From Eutreptiella sp. 'Long Island Sound 2002' (lineage: Eukaryota > Euglenozoa > Euglenophyceae > Eutreptiales > Eutreptiaceae), in contig OZ038383.1 in the NCBI GenBank assembly GCA_964036045.1, positions 13,904,430-13,968,429 on the forward strand: a stretch of DNA of 64,000 nucleotides, read 5' to 3'. The notes under the pieces are model-generated. The model ran no database searches and was not told the origin of the DNA. It saw only the letters and a list, made by a program, of their open reading frames with translations. The translations under genes were made by a program, and so were the position numbers. Shown here in pieces: positions 38,222 to 51,876 of the stretch (the first letter of the stretch is position 1; the number at the start of each line of letters is the position of its first letter).

Positions 38222-41200
38222 TTGACATGTTCATAGGTACATCAAAGTACTAGGTCGGTAGGTGTTCAATGGGGGCGCACTTAGCGCAGTGCAACTATTT
38301 GGGTGTGAGGCCGCACTAGAGACCCATACTTTGTGATACTAGGGGCATGATTGTTGTTTGAGAGTGGGCTTTGATACTTCTTCCACATTGGGGATATGGC
38401 ATTTTTGGATTTTCACCTAGTTTCACCCATTTCCACCTTTTTTCACACCGTTTTGCTCATTTCCACCACATCCACTCTTTTCCAGGTTGATTTCTCCCCA
38501 CCATAGGGACCTCGAGAAGGCAGAGGTGATGTATCCATGCTGTTTTCTCCCCATCATGGGGACCCCGAGTAGGCACGGCTGATGTCGGACCTCGGGATCA
38601 TGATCAAGGCTGAGGGACAGTCCAACATCCACTCCAAGTGCTGTATCAGGCCCAAGTACTATAATCGAAGGTGACACGTTAACACCCTCACATGCAGTGA
38701 AAGCGTTTCTTTGCACATGGGGGCATTTGTGCCTAGTGCGGGAGCCTTCAAGTCCTCTACGCCTCCCTGTCTTCCACACCTTTGGCATGTGTGTGGGGTG
38801 TCTTGATGAATAGTCCTTCATTTGTCCTCCCTTTCCCTTTGCAAATAGGATTTGGTTGCCTAACCATGGGCAAGAATAGTGTGTCTGTGTGTGTGGGGGG
38901 GGGGGGGGCAGATGCATCAAGACACACCCATGTCAGACCGGCGCCCTTGTGGCTTGGAGGTAGACAAGGCCTGGGAAAGGTAGGCATGGTTGTCAACCAC
39001 AGGGTAATGGTAGATGCCAACCAACAAAGTAGCAAGCACCGTGAATCCCACACCCCTAGAAACATGGCAGCCAATAAAGACAAGCGTTGGGGGGCTAGGG
39101 CTGGGGTTTAGTCGAGTTAAGCAATGACAACAAACAAAAAGCTTGCACCTCTTCACCCAACAAAACCCGAAGCCAAAGCAGCTGGAATGAGATATGCCGT
39201 TGCGCAAGGCGCCGCCTCAAAGCACGTTCGTGGCTCAAGATGTGCTGGGAGTCCTCACAAGACAAGCGCTTCTTCCCCTGGTTTACATCCAGGCAAATGG
39301 CCCCGTAGAGCGGTAGAGGTTGTGACAATGTAGAACGACGGTCTGCTTGAGAAGCGCCCCTGCGTCGACACATATGAGTGCGCCAAGCGGCACCAAAGTG
39401 ACGCCATGGCCATGCACTTCCTTTGGGAAAGCGCCAGCCAACAATGAAGGTTCACGTACCCCCATCTAATTACCGCCATACCTTCGCAAAGGCTTTTGCC
39501 ATTAAGGCATGGCTGTTGCCTGCTGCACTAGAGAGCAAGCGCCTCCTCTTTCCTTGTATATGAGCTATGGGTCTGCGCCCTGTGCCCTGTCTAAAAGGGT
39601 TTTGTCTAACAGGGATCTACTGTATCATATACTTGAGTCACCCAATACCCAAGAACTATCTTGAATACTCGTGAACATTTCGAGTTGCCCCCACCCCAAA
39701 AAAAAAGAACGAGTTGTGTGTGCTGCAGGGTTGAGAGGAGAGGGAGCAAATGGTGGTTTGGAGTAGTGGTTGGGTGGGTGCTAGAACAGGTTTGCACGAC
39801 CACGATTTCCCCCGGTGTCCCCCCAAGATGGGCTTGGACAGGGGGCCTCCACCACCGGGAACTGCCGGGAAGGTGCTATTGTGATTGGGCAGCCCCACCA
39901 CTGCGAGACCAAGTGGAAGAAATGGGGGTAGCCAGTCATGGTCTCCAAGAGACCCTGACTTCCGCACAGCATGATGAGGGTCTCATGCGCGCTCAGTTCG
40001 GTCTCCGCTGGGTGCAATTGGCTAGGAGCCCAGTGTCTCAACTCACTGAGCTGTGGCCATGTATGAGTGGGAAAGCCCAACGGCATTGTCCATGGCTTTC
40101 GCTGTCACAAGAGGTCATGTGCACGGCACGGTTTAACCCATGGAGTGTCAGAATGGCCCGGAGCCCATGGATGCTCACGAGGAGTATGTGGCCGTTGGCT
40201 CACCCTGACAGGTCAGCCCTCCAAGAGGGTAGCAAGGGACCCTTACTAGAGGGGGCTTGTGACTCTCAGCCATTGGCTTGGGAGAGCAGGGACCAGGCAG
40301 TGTCCATGCCTCACCGTGTGAGGATCTATAGTATGACCAGCGTGATATATAGGCCACCCTGTCAACACCCTCTGTGCAAGGCATCCACCCCGGCGGTTAC
40401 TAGTGGAGTCCTCCCCCCAGTAACAGCCGTTGTGCTCTCACACAGCATGTAGGTAAACACCGTTTCACCTGTTGTGCAGTGACGGTCCCTGCCTCAATGC
40501 TCATGAGTCCAAAGAGGCAACCGCAGTACAGTGAGGCACGTGGTGGTGCTCGCTGGGTACTGGGTACAAGGACTCCATTCATACCCATTACCCCCCCCCC
40601 CCCCTACAGCTGCCTATGCTGCCATGCATTGCATTTTTGTGCCGGCAGTCCTTTTTTGTCTTTTGGGGCTGACCACTGCATGTTGCCCACCCACCCATCC
40701 ATAGAGTGGGAGTGTATCCAGGCCCTTTGGCTCAGGTGTTGGACTGTATGGTACTCGATTGGCGCTGCTAGCAATGCGCCTGGACTGATTGTACAGATTT
40801 GAAGGAAATTATGACGGTGTAGAACAAGTTGTGCTGGCTGCAGGGTCCGGAGCAAAGGGGGCAAACTATCGGGGGGTCTCCAAAGTGGGTGCATTCCAAA
40901 GTCACATGATTCTAAAGTTGCAGTATTTGTTCCACACCTTGAAGTGCAAAAAAGACATTCCAAAGGCTAGAATTGCCTCACTGCCTCAGCATTTTTATTG
41001 AACAACCCAGAAAACCAGGGAGGTTGTTTGGCCTTAGAGTTCAAGAGCACTCTCTTGAGGAGGGCCTTTGACTTTGGAGCGCACCCACTTTTGCTACCCC
41101 TTTGTAGGGTACTTCGGACATGGATCTTGCATAAGCGATTTGCGCAAGCACAGGCAGAGTTCCAGAAAACCACTGGACTTTGCTGCTGCAGTCTGCAGTG

Positions 41201-42712
41201 GCCGCAATTTTTCCACTGGCTCAAGCCGCACTACTGGTCACTTGTTCATAAAAGCGCGAGAAACACCTAAAGCTCAGCACAGGTTGCCATGCTTGCACAG
41301 GTGGGCAGGGCTAACATACTACTTGCTGCCTTGCTACTACTTTATGTGTGACTGGAGGTAGACCACCAATGCTGAATTGCCAAAGTTTGTTCCCTCCCTT
41401 TTTTCTTTTGAAACAAAAAACAAGCGTGATTTGGATTCAATGTCAGAGGGAACAGTTCCGCTTCAACACTGAACCTTGCAGCTCATGCGTTGCTAGAGCT
41501 ACACCAATTCTGACAGTCACAAGTCCAACCCCCATTCAGTCTTCAAGGATGCATCTTTTTATGATTGGGTCTGCAAAACCCATCTCCTAAAGCAACGGTG
41601 TGCTTATGCACAGGCAATCAAGTTGAAGTATGGTAACCTCCACCTGCATTGCACAAGCATGACATTAAGCACGCCAGAATGCTGTGCTTTTGCAACCCAA
41701 AAAGGACTCGCATGCCCCACACTTCCCCAACACCCCCAGAGTCAGAGAGTTGAGGACAGTGTTACCAAGTCCATGGCAGACACTTTTCCACCGCAGTGTA
41801 GACCTTCTTCGATGCTGCTTTCTCTGTGCATAGCACACCGCTGTTTTTACTCAGCCTTCAGCCTTTCTTGTGCTCCAGTAGCACACTGCGATGCCTTCGG
41901 GCCTGGTAGTACCGGCTGCATTTCCTGGTATCAGATTCAGCTTATCCTCACTGCGTGTTATGTCCGCTACCACATTGCCTTGTAGGACAATCGTAGCACT
42001 GGATAGCTCTGATCCTTGATTCCGAGAGAATTTCCCGAGGGCCTTCTGGTGAGTGGGCGTCGGCACCTTACCATGGCCTGAACACAAAAAAAATTGCACA
42101 AGCACGACATTGAGCACGCCACGTCTGATTGCTGTTTTTCTGGCCATAGTCTTTTGTTGTACGACGACACAAGTGTGAGCCCATTGTTTTGGGAATTAGG
42201 GGCTGCGTCATGCAGTCAGGACTTGCTTGTGCTTATCACAACGTTCTGCCTCCTGTGGACCCCTTTTTTCTGCACAACTCGGGAAGTCCGCTTGCACATT
42301 GGAACCTCGTGTATAGGCACAGCCTGTCGAAGCGTGGGGTCCTGGTCTAACTGTCGGTTTCTCTGGGCTGGGGCCGTGCCTGTGCCAAGGGATGGGGGGG
42401 GGGGGGCGGGCGGGCTTGCTCTGACAAAAGGCAGTTTCCTGAAACGGGCTGTCGCCCAGGGTGGGACTGTTTGTACTCGTTACCGCCGCAATTGCCGCCC
42501 TGATCCAGAGACATGGATGCTTCTGCACTTTCCGGGCCTTTGTGCCCTTGGGTGCTGGCGCAGCACGACCCCTGAGCGCCCAGTGGAGTCAGACCGCTGT
42601 TTGTGAGCCCCTTTGGGCCTGTGCGGCATCGGACCCCAGCAGCACGCCCTGACCGGCCGTTGACGCCGCACACGCGGCCAGCGGCGGCTCTGCCCAGTCG
42701 CAAGCGATCCCT
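38222..42712. other. Intergenic, nothing firm
   Basis: A 263-codon + frame (39661-40452) is long but has no domain, no codon-like composition and two Trp/Pro-rich low-similarity stretches; I do not call it. G and C runs lie at 38895-38908, 40591-40604 and 42394-42406. G+C rises just before the next gene. Confidence 0.45.
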
Positions 42713-45700
42713 ATGAGCTCCGGGGGCCGCAGCCAGGAAAGCCCCCCGACCTATGGCAAACTGGCGGTCGCGATTCCGTACGGCGGCAGCAAATGGACCG
42801 GGGCTCTGCAGAAGGCCGGAGTGATGGATCGAGAATACATCGCGGCGCGGGTGCTGCAGGCGCTGGACCGCGCCTGCCGCAAACTATTCAGGTTCTCTGA
42901 GCTTGACTCTGTTCCTTAGCTCGAACTTCAGCACTTTTGCTTCGTTTGGTTTCTTCTTCAAGTCCGGCCTATGCTCCGGAAGAGAAAGAAGATTTAACGA
43001 GATGTCAGACCCTGTCGAGCACGCCTGACTTGAGCCTCCCATTAACGACCTTAGCAACCCACCTGCTTCAACGGTTTCTGCGGCGTCCCTTCTTCTGTCT
43101 TGCCCCTACTCCCCCTCCTGGGGCAACCTAAAACTTGCCCCATGGCGGGATGGCATTCAGGTCCAGAGAAGAGTGGCGGTCCTGTTTTTGGTCACGGGCT
43201 TTGGTGGTTTGATGGAACAATCAATCACTGCAGAACTCCGAAGGAACGACAATACCTCTGTACCACATGCCAATGACGCAGATGGGCTCTCCACCTGGCC
43301 ATCAGGGCAGAGCCAGTCTGTTTTCAAAAATGCTCCAGTCAACGCACGAGGGTGCTTTGGACTCTGCATGATACACCGGCTGATGACTGAGCCCTTGATA
43401 CCCCCCCGGGGGGGTAGGACCCCTTTGATGGCACTCCCTGATGGCTTCTGGTGTCCGCACTACCTGCACTTGCAGCCGCTGCACCAGTGTTGTTGACCAG
43501 TGAAAGGGTTGGGTAGAAGAAGAGGTTTGGGGGCTGAAGTTGTGCGGTTATGGGGTTGTTCATGGGCTCAGGGATGGGACCGTGCAGCAGTGTGCAAGCA
43601 TCAAGGGTCCACTACGGACCATAATTGGTGAGAAAGGGGGGGATCCATCCGCTGAAGGCCTGGCGAGGGCATTTGGTTGGCTGTTTTCTTGGGGTCAGAT
43701 GTTCAGGGCTGGACCTCGACAATATCTTGCAGGGCCGTGCCCCACTGTGCGCAGTGTACGACGACATCACCTCGTGGTTTGTGTGTCAGTTGTTCCACTG
43801 TAGATCCCCCATTTGTTTGCTGAGGGGGCCATGTGCGCAAGCGGTGTGGTGACACGAACCGACCATTGAGCTCCCTCTGACTCCACAACAGACCCCTACG
43901 TAGCTGCAATCTGGACCTTAACGGTTACTTGCCCTCCTTGATGTAATATGGTTTGGGTGCGAGGCACGCCGCAGCTCCCCCCTGTGCAACAGTGTAGCAG
44001 GCCTGTGCCCTCCTTGCTATGGTATGAACTGGGGGGCCCAAGTCATACCAGAGGTTCCTACAGCCACACGGTAACACTGGGCAACACGTGAACATGTGAA
44101 CCCAGAGACTCTAGCTTCATCAGTTGGCGTTCTTTTCGCTAATTCTTGCAGCAGCTCCGTTCATCAATTAGAATTTTTGAGATTAGACACTACTGCATCC
44201 TATGAAGGACGCTGGCCATGTGTATGCTGTGCATGTGTGGACACCTTTGCACTCCATTCAGTCAGCTCAAGTGCAGTGAGACTGCTTCCACAAATCTTCA
44301 GTCGCGTAGCGATGCATGTTTTGCGTCAGATGTTCACAGGGAGTGGATCACAATGGTGAGCAACAGCAACCGTAATCTGTTCCCGGCCTCGTTTATAAGG
44401 CATCAAGTTTTTTTTGGGGGGGGGGTCTGGGTGAGTCCCATGGCGGGCCGCTTATTCAAATTTGATTTTTCCTGCACCAAATTATGGGTCAACAAGTCCT
44501 TTTTTGGGGGTGGGTGTTTGGGGGTTCAGGACCCCCTCCCCCTTCGCTTTAACGAGGCCTGATCTGTTCCTGTTGACCCTGGCCTCACTGTGTTCTGCAT
44601 TGTACCATCGCCCTCTCTGCTGCACACTGTTCAGCAACGTCACAGTGTGGCTGCTGGTGCGGGCCAGTGTTGAGATGACAGGCCTGCTGTCCACTGCCAA
44701 CGTGACCTGTGCCACGCTGCACCGCATTGACATGCCCTCCTCTGTCCCCAATCTGGAGGTGCCATGGTACCACCGCAGCATCTTCAAGGCCCACCTCAAC
44801 ACCTTCGACCATTTTCTGTACCAAGAGGTATGCAGTTGTGTGCTGAGACAGCAAGGGCGATGCGCACTGCCGACCCGCACCAGCATGTCGACCGACAATT
44901 CCTTATCTGCACAAGAGCCACAGTAAAGAGTGGCAAGGTCAACCAGGCCCGCTGTCCACCATCCACCTTCCACAGAGGATCTCGCCACAAAACTAAAATA
45001 AGTGCGTGATTTATGAATCGCCCATTGTTCTTGATCTTCATGATTGGCTCTTCCTTTTGGCAGAGCGTCCCCGCAATCCTGTTGGCTGGCAACAGGTAAC
45101 ACACCCACCAGCCCCAATAATGACTAATGGGCATTCAGGTGAGGGGATGGCCTGACTGGCCAGCTGTGGTCAAGAGGAAGGCTGAGCATTGCGGAGTACA
45201 GGGACAGTGTGGAAACAGTGAGCTGGACAGGAGTCACAGACCCTGTTGGGCTGAGCGCTACCATGGCGTTGCATCAGACTCCGCACTGCCGTTGCCAAAG
45301 GTCGCGGTATTGTAGCTGCCAGCAGTTGTTTGATCCCCACTTCCACACAAATGCAGCACCTCCGAACTGTGTATTTGGGAGGGACAAAGAGGAGCTGCAC
45401 CCCTTGGTTTTTGCTGATGAACAAGAGGGGAAGGAGGTAATTGCAGCCAAAGGGATGAGGTTGAATTGGGGGCAAAACTGACGTGTGCATTAAGCACCGC
45501 CACAGTCACACATCCCCCTGACGCTTTTGGAGCTCCTCCAATGAGCATTGCCGTTATCCGATGATACGAGCTTGAGGACCCCTTGTTTCCACCAGCCTCT
45601 TATGCCTTCTTGTGGTAATGGCACATTTTCCTTGCAATTTTTTTTCAGCATTTCTTGGACCAAGCAGCTTGGCATGGGCACTCAGGCATTCAGGCCACCA

Positions 45701-48700
45701 ATGAGGAAAATCTGAGTTTCCATGTGAAAATCGGGCATTAGCGCAACGCACCGTGACACACACACTGTGTGTGTGTTTGTGTGTGGTTCTGCCTTATGGG
45801 GATACCTTGCAGGGTATCACCCATTATCACCCATTTTCACCCTTTCTTCTCCTTTGGCATGTGGAAAATCTGATAGTAAAGTGCACCTGCATGCCAACAA
45901 CGGTTTGCACTTTTCCATTACATTACACATTTCCTTGCCACTCCTCTTGCACAGTGATGAGCCCGATACAGCAGGGACTAAGGAGCCACACCACTCCTCC
46001 CCATGTTGGAAACCCTGAGACAGCAAGGGCTATGTAGCCACATCTGTGCTTTGGACACCCCAATACGGCACAGGTTTGTGGCAACCGATTTTGGAGGTTT
46101 TTCACAACTAACAACTCTTCCAGGTGAACATGTGGGGACAAGTTGTTCTATCTGCATGAAGCGCACATGAAACCTGGCAATCCTTTTGCCAACATGCTAA
46201 GAGGGTGATTGTCGGCCTGAGTGGGTGAGGCGCCATTCCCTCGTCTCTAAAATTTGTGATGATCATAAACTTGTCACAGATGGTTCTTCATTTTGTTTTG
46301 CTTTGTTGTTGAGACCTTCACCTTTGTGCTGTTTTCTGTCTTCACCTGAGCCAGCAAGGCACAAAGCGAAAGAGAACAACACTCACAAGCACAAAACGTG
46401 CAGACCACGGGGGCTGGTTGGTGGTGGTATGTGACATCAAGGGGCGTGGGCAATTTCAGGGGGTCCCCCAGAGAGACGGAGCCCCCCCGCCCCCACCTCC
46501 ACAACCAAAAATGAAGGGGTTATGTGCCGCCAGGGTTTACCACGTGAGGTGTTATTACAGGTGGTTGTGGACCTGAGTTTGAATATTTTCTTCGCATTGG
46601 TTGTGCAAAACTAAGTACAGGTCTGCTCATCAGTCTTTCACATGCTGGACACCCGCCATTCAAAACCTCTTGCTGATGTGCTCATTGGCACGGATTGTGT
46701 GCACCTTTCTCTGGAAGGACCCACCAGGGCCTGTGGAGGTGGGGGAAGGGATGCCACTGGTCATATTTTGGGAGGTGGGCAGGGTAGGGGGTGAGGTGGT
46801 GGTGTGGGGGGGGTGATGAGGGGGGGTCCTGCGTGCTTGTGTTCGCCCCAGCCCCAAAGGGAGCTCGCTTCGCCACAGGACGACCTGTACATCACCGCCG
46901 AGAACCTGGAGCATCTGATCCGAGATACGGCCTTCCTCGAGGGCTCCCCGGTGCTCCCGGGCCTGCTCCGGGTGGAGCACAGCCAATGCAACTGGGGTGC
47001 CATGGACTACGCGGCCTCGCTCCGCGGCTACGACCTCCGCAAGCTCTACATCTCCGATTGGTGGCCCATGAACATCCCGTACATCGGCGTTGAGAAGATC
47101 CTGACGATCAAGGGCCGCGAGTTCCTCCAGCGTGCCAACTCTTTCCAGGTGTGGCCCTGCCAGAGGGCGTGGAGAGGGGGGTCGGGTTCACGCCCCGCAC
47201 ACCCCTCCGCCCTTGCGGATGCCCCACCGCCTCCCCTGCCTCACCCCCACGCAGTCGCTGGGGACGGCCACCCCCGCCCCCCCTTCCTCTGCCCGCCCCG
47301 CCCAACCGTCGCCGCAGGCGTACTACTTCGTGCCGCGCCGCATCCTGCGCCGCCTCGTGTCGATGGCGGAGTGGACGCAGCGCGCGCCGCAGTGGGTGAC
47401 GCGCGAGAACGGCTGGACGCCGCGCGCGTTCTACGGGACCTTCTTCCTGCACCACCGCCACTACCCCGTGGTCACGCCCATCGACCACCTTCCCGACTAC
47501 TTCTTCTACCACATGCCCTATAACTACGCCCCCGACTGCGAGGCCGGGGCTAAGCGGCTGCAGTCCAAGTACAAGCTGGCGTCCGCTGCGGAGTTCCTGG
47601 GCTCCATCGGCGTGCGGCTCCACGACTGGGCCGCCCGGGACCGGGACTACACCGTCTCGCGGCAGAAAGGGGAGGCCTGCCGCCTCCCGGTCTACGCCAA
47701 ACTCACGTGCGACGGGTACCACTGCAACGGGCACCGCATCGCGACGGAGCCGGTGCTCGGGGAGCCGCACCGCTTCGCGGCGATGGCGCGCGGGATCGCC
47801 CCCGGGGCGGCCGACGCCGACGCGGCCCGCGGTGGGCGCCGGGGGCGGCTCTTCCTGTCGGCGTACGGCAGGGCCCTAGTGCAGCGGGACGGGGCTTGCG
47901 CGGACAACACGCGGGCGCAGAACGTCGCGCGGCACTTCCTGCTCGCGGTGCACGCGCTGTGCGTGGGCGGGTGGGCGGTGGAGGTCGTCGTGAGCGGCGC
48001 GCGGCTCAGCTACGAGGCCGTGCTGCAGAGCCTCAAGGGACTGCTGACGTGCAAGCCCCTGGGGCTTGTGGTGGGGCCAGGGGAGCACGACCGCTGGGCC
48101 CTGCCCCTGCAGGAGTACGACTGGTATGTGTACCTGGACGTGGCGCACTACGTCACCGTCGACCTCCTTGGGGCCCTTATGGCGGAGGCGAAGGCCCTTG
48201 AGGGGACCGGGCTCCTCCCGGTGCCGCTGGTGCACCGCCGCCGGGACTGCGGGCATTTCCAGTCCGCCGCGCCCGCCGCGAACGCGTCCGCCGCGGTTCT
48301 GCTGCAGTTCCCGGCCGCCGATCCGGTCGGCACCATCGCCGCTGGTGGTCGCACGTACGTGCGGCACCCCCCCTCCGCTGTGCCGCCGTTTATTCTGCTG
48401 CCGCGCCTCTTGGCGCCGGTCGCGGGCGGGGACCCGAAGCTGCGCACGCAGGCGGATGTGCGGCAGCTGGCGGCGCGCGCGCGCGCGTTGGTGTCTATTC
48501 CTGCGGCAGAATGGCTGCTGCCCTCGCTCCAGGACAGCCAAACGGGTCCCTGCGACGGCAACGAGGCCGCGACGTTGCGGAGCCTTGCGGGGCTGCAGGC
48601 CGCCGTGCAGCCTCCGCCTCCACCCGCTGCGGATGTGCCGGCGGCGACGGCGGAGGGGGAGGGGCATGCAACAGAGGGCGGCGAGGGCCGTGGGGGCGCG

Positions 48701-49054
48701 GAGGTGGAGGACTCGCAGTCCGCACCGGATGACCACCACCGCCGCGTCAGACTGGACGACCTGGGCCCTGGGGATGAGGGCCCTGAGCCCGTGCAATGGG
48801 GCGACCAGCGCGATGGGGCCTGGGCCGGATCCAGTGAAAACCGCCCAGTGGCTGCCGTCGCTGCCCCGGCCAATCCGCCCGTCTCGATGACGCCGGACAT
48901 GGTCGCGGCCGGGGAGCCGGCGGGTGGCGTGGGGGCTATGGGCACGTTGATGACCGGGCAGGAGGAGGACTTGGGCAGGACCATGTACATTGTATGGGCG
49001 GGAGCGATCCTCCTGGTGCTCGTGAGCTGGTGTCGGCAGAGGAGACGAGGGTGA
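42713..49054 (+). CDS. Membrane-anchored glycosyltransferase-like protein, two GT-like halves
   Basis: Four exons (42713-42891, 44635-44827, 46879-47148, 47318-49054) give 792 aa. The first junction is phase 2 (AG|C, giving LFSNVTVWLL); the other two are phase 0. Residues 15-25 (KLAVAIPYGG) look like the first strand of a GT-A fold. The second junction creates YQEDDLYIT (E124-D125-D126), matching the acidic DxD-type metal/nucleotide-sugar motif of GT-A enzymes. Residues about 385-500 repeat the order: a YG..., an ALCVGGWAVEVVVSG strand, then YDWYVYLDVAHYVT where EDD should be. The second half therefore looks like a degenerate duplicate. A Gly/Ala/Pro-rich linker precedes a hydrophobic anchor at about 770-785 (MYIVWAGAILLVLVSW) and a basic tail (CRQRRRG). 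No N-terminal signal is visible, so either a 5' exon is missing or the protein is tail-anchored. Substrate and family are unknown. Confidence 0.7.
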
Positions 49055-49644
49055 GAGCCGCACTGCAAGACCTCTGTAGCGCGCCGCGCTGCGCACTTCT
49101 GGGGGCAGTATCTCAAGGGATGTGTGTGTGAGTCCAGCACCGGTACCGATGATGCAGGCAGGCTGACCTTTCAGGGCGTCCCCCCCCCCCCCCGCATCGG
49201 ACTTGGGGCTGCAGGCCACCACTGATGAGGCCCGAGATGTTCAGACCTTCATGCACCATGGCCGCTGTATTCATGCCCTGTGCCATGGTGCACGCATGGA
49301 CTGTACCGCCAGTTTTGCTGCGTTGAGCAGAACAGCAAGCCCATTCCCAAGCACATTGGAGCGCAGAGGGGAGATGCCCCTGCTTTGCAGCGTTTTGTAT
49401 GTTCCATTGCTTCAATTAGCAGAACGGGTGTGTCTGGCATTGGGCACATAAAACACCGGCAGTTGTGAGAACTGGCAATTCCTTTACGTTATGTTTGTAG
49501 GGCGTATGGTCTTCATCGGATACTCAGATTCTCCCCCCCTCTGCCCCCCCTGGCCAGTGCAGTCCCTTGGAGACTTCCTTGACCTCTATTCAATCATTCC
49601 TGACAAATTGATTGTACCCCTCAATGACTGGGAGCATGTGCCCC

Positions 49645-49690
49645 AAATCAAGACTGAGTATTGGGATAGAACTGGTGGAGAAGGCAAAAT
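49645..49690 (+). repeat. Dispersed repeat, coding remnant (IKTEYWDR)
   Basis: AATCAAGACTGAGTATTGGG and the following bases, through GGTGGAGAAGG, recur at 59395-59440 with few changes. Both encode IKTEYWDRTGG / IKTEYWDRAGG in their open frames. In the first copy the frame (49491-49712) extends upstream through LYSIIPDKLIVPLNDWEHVP. It is probably a piece of an unidentified transposon protein. Confidence 0.6.
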
Positions 49691-49739
49691 GGCACGATGC
49701 ATGCCAAACTGACCAGGTCAACGAGTACCCCTAAAACGA

Positions 49740-50095
49740 CCCTCCCCCCCCCCCAAAGGGCCCCACTGTGGGATATCCCTGAAGAACCACCATGAAGCGT
49801 CCCTGAGTGCCCTCTAAAGGAGCCACACGAAAGACCCGCCTAAACGGCTCCCTTGAAAGACCCCCTTGAAGGACCCCATTGAAGGTCTGCTACGGGATCC
49901 AGACGCCCCACGCCCATAAAGGACCCCTGAGTGACCCCCAGAGGACCTGTCTCAAGGAGCCTATGAAGGAACACCCTAAAAGGCCCTCCTGAAGGCCCCC
50001 CCCTGAAGGACCTGTGAAAGACCTGTGAAGGACCCCCCTAAAGAATCCCTTTTCATGACCCCCTGAAGTAAACCCCCATCAAAGGATCTGTCGTG
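49740..50095. repeat. Degenerate GAAGGACCCC / GAAAGACCCC array
   Basis: The motif (C)CTGAAGGACC(C) and variants recur roughly every 15 to 30 bp with irregular spacing (for example near 49870, 49982 and 50006). The array is not strictly periodic. Confidence 0.6.
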
Positions 50096-50166
50096 AAAGA
50101 TCTAGGCTGTTTTGATGTCTGTGCGAGCGGAAATGGGTCAAAAGTAGCCGGAAATAGCGTGAAATC

Positions 50167-50224
50167 ACTTGTTTTAGCATCCAAATGGTTTAGGATCACT
50201 TTTGGGAAAGTGTGTTTTGACCCT
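50167..50224 (+). repeat. Dispersed repeat unit (CACTTGTTTTAGC...TAGGATCA)
   Basis: CACTTGTTTTAGCATCCAAATGG, then TTTAGGATCACTTTTGGGAA and TTTTGACCC, match units at 59329-59382, 59627-59670 and 59770-59835. The same family therefore occurs on both sides of the F-box/LRR gene start. Confidence 0.65.
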
Positions 50225-51053
50225 TCTTAGTCTCTTTTTTGGTCCCAAAACCGCACTATTCAGTGCTTTGTGGGAGCCTTCATGGGTCAAAAACAGCTTG
50301 AAACTACTTGAAACCGCTTGTCTGAGCACCCCAAACGGTCTCGACTCATCATGGGCAGGGGGCCTAATACCACCTGGCACACCTCCCTTCATCTATGATC
50401 TGTGCCCCTAGTTTTATTTTACCCGCAGCTGGTTCCGGCCTATCTCCTGTCCAAAGTGCCTACAATTTTAACTGCAACTTGTGTAGGCCCTACCTTCAAG
50501 AATGCCATGGCAGAAGTATGTGCATTTTGGCTTGGGATCGCGCTACTTGTTTGGCATCCGCCCCACCCCTGTGGCTGCCGACAGGACTTATGTAGCTACT
50601 TTGACTTTTGTAGCTACTTTGATTTCCTCCCCACTCTACGGACCCCCAATGTGGTATGGGTTATGTAGCCTTTTGGTTTCCTCCCCGCTGCGGGAAGCCC
50701 TGAGATGGCAAGGGTTATGAACCTATGGGATGCTTACTTTTGGCAACAACGTGATACCCCCCACAATTTCCCTGAAACAACTGGCAAAATGCTTGAACAT
50801 GCTGCGCACCACTGATGGGTAACAAACCCTGGCCCTGTGTCATCAGTGGTGGAAAGATTTTGTTTGGAGCATACCGGCGCCAGCCTGGGAATGACGCCAA
50901 GGCGCAGAAGCCAGAAGCACCCGTGAGTAGCGGGACAACTGCCCCGCCCTGACAGCTTTCCCCTGGCTGTTAGGTAGCCCAACAGGCTGCCCACCTCTTG
51001 CTTTTTTTTTTGTTTTGAACCCTCCCTCTTCACCCCTAACCCACTGGGTGGGC

Positions 51054-51146
51054 AACCAACCCACCTATCCACGAGTGGAGAATTGCCTCCTCAAAAGGTG
51101 ACCACGTACGTTCACCCGGAAGTACCAACCAGCATATTCTTTCAGC
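51054..51146 (+). repeat. Diverged direct repeat, copy 1
   Basis: CACCTATCCACGAGTGGAGA through GGAAGTACCAACCAGC and TTCAGC aligns with 51978-52068. The differences are mainly substitutions, so the duplication is old. Confidence 0.65.
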
Positions 51147-51156
51147 CTTTGCGGCG

Positions 51157-51390
51157 CACACCCCGTTTCCCCCATCTTCACAACATTTTTCTTGGGGCCG
51201 GAGTACCTTGACAGTGGCTGTGCCCTCACAGAAGAAAAGTGCCTCCAGCGTAGGGTGCATCTGTCTTAACAATGTGGTACCCCCCTTTCCCCCCATAAAA
51301 ACATTCTTCTTGGGGCCAGAGAACCCTGATAGTCGCCATGCCCTCACAGAAAAAAAAGTGCCCCAACCATGGCCTTGTTGATGCACCCTG
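51157..51390 (+). repeat. Two diverged tandem units of about 118 bp
   Basis: TTTCCCCCAT...TTTTTCTTGGGGCCGGAG...TGCCCTCACAGAAGAAAAGTGCC (51165-51243) matches TTTCCCCCCATAAAAACATT...GGGGCCAGAG...TGCCCTCACAGAAAAAAAAGTGCC (51285-51363). Confidence 0.7.
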
Positions 51391-51876
51391 AACCCATCTG
51401 ACCATTGTTTGCTGACCAAAGTCTTTGAGGTTGAGAATACAACATGGCATGGCTGTGAGGGCATTGTGGAAGCGCTTAGAAAAGTGTTACGGAGGAACCG
51501 AGGCATCATGTGCAGGTGGACCTTTGTGTATTTGTGTGTGAGTAGCTGCTGATGGTTGCTTGCCATCTCCTACAACTGGTGCGACGGCGGATGCACCCTG
51601 ACAACGCCCTTAACACCTTTGACCCATCAAATGGAAGTCCCCAGTGCATGGTCAAGATAGCATGCCCAAGTGCACGAAAGGCTGCCAAGACTACAACAAA
51701 GCGCTGTGATACCCCCACAACTCAGGCAAAGGACAAAAGGCTGTGTGGGGGCGCGTGGGGGCTTTGTCTCTCCCTCGAAACATCGTCCTCCGCATTGTGT
51801 ACTACTCATAGTGGATTGTGCACCGCATAGCCTTTGATCGGCGACCGTGTGCAACGCATGTGGATGGCAGGCCTCG

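Noticed and set aside
39661-40452. 263-codon + strand frame
   Set aside because: No domain, no convincing composition, several rare-residue-rich stretches; could be chance in GC-richer sequence.
47876-49222. 448-codon minus-strand frame
   Set aside because: It is antisense to the GC-rich last exon of the glycosyltransferase-like gene, which has exon junctions, motifs and a membrane anchor on the + strand.
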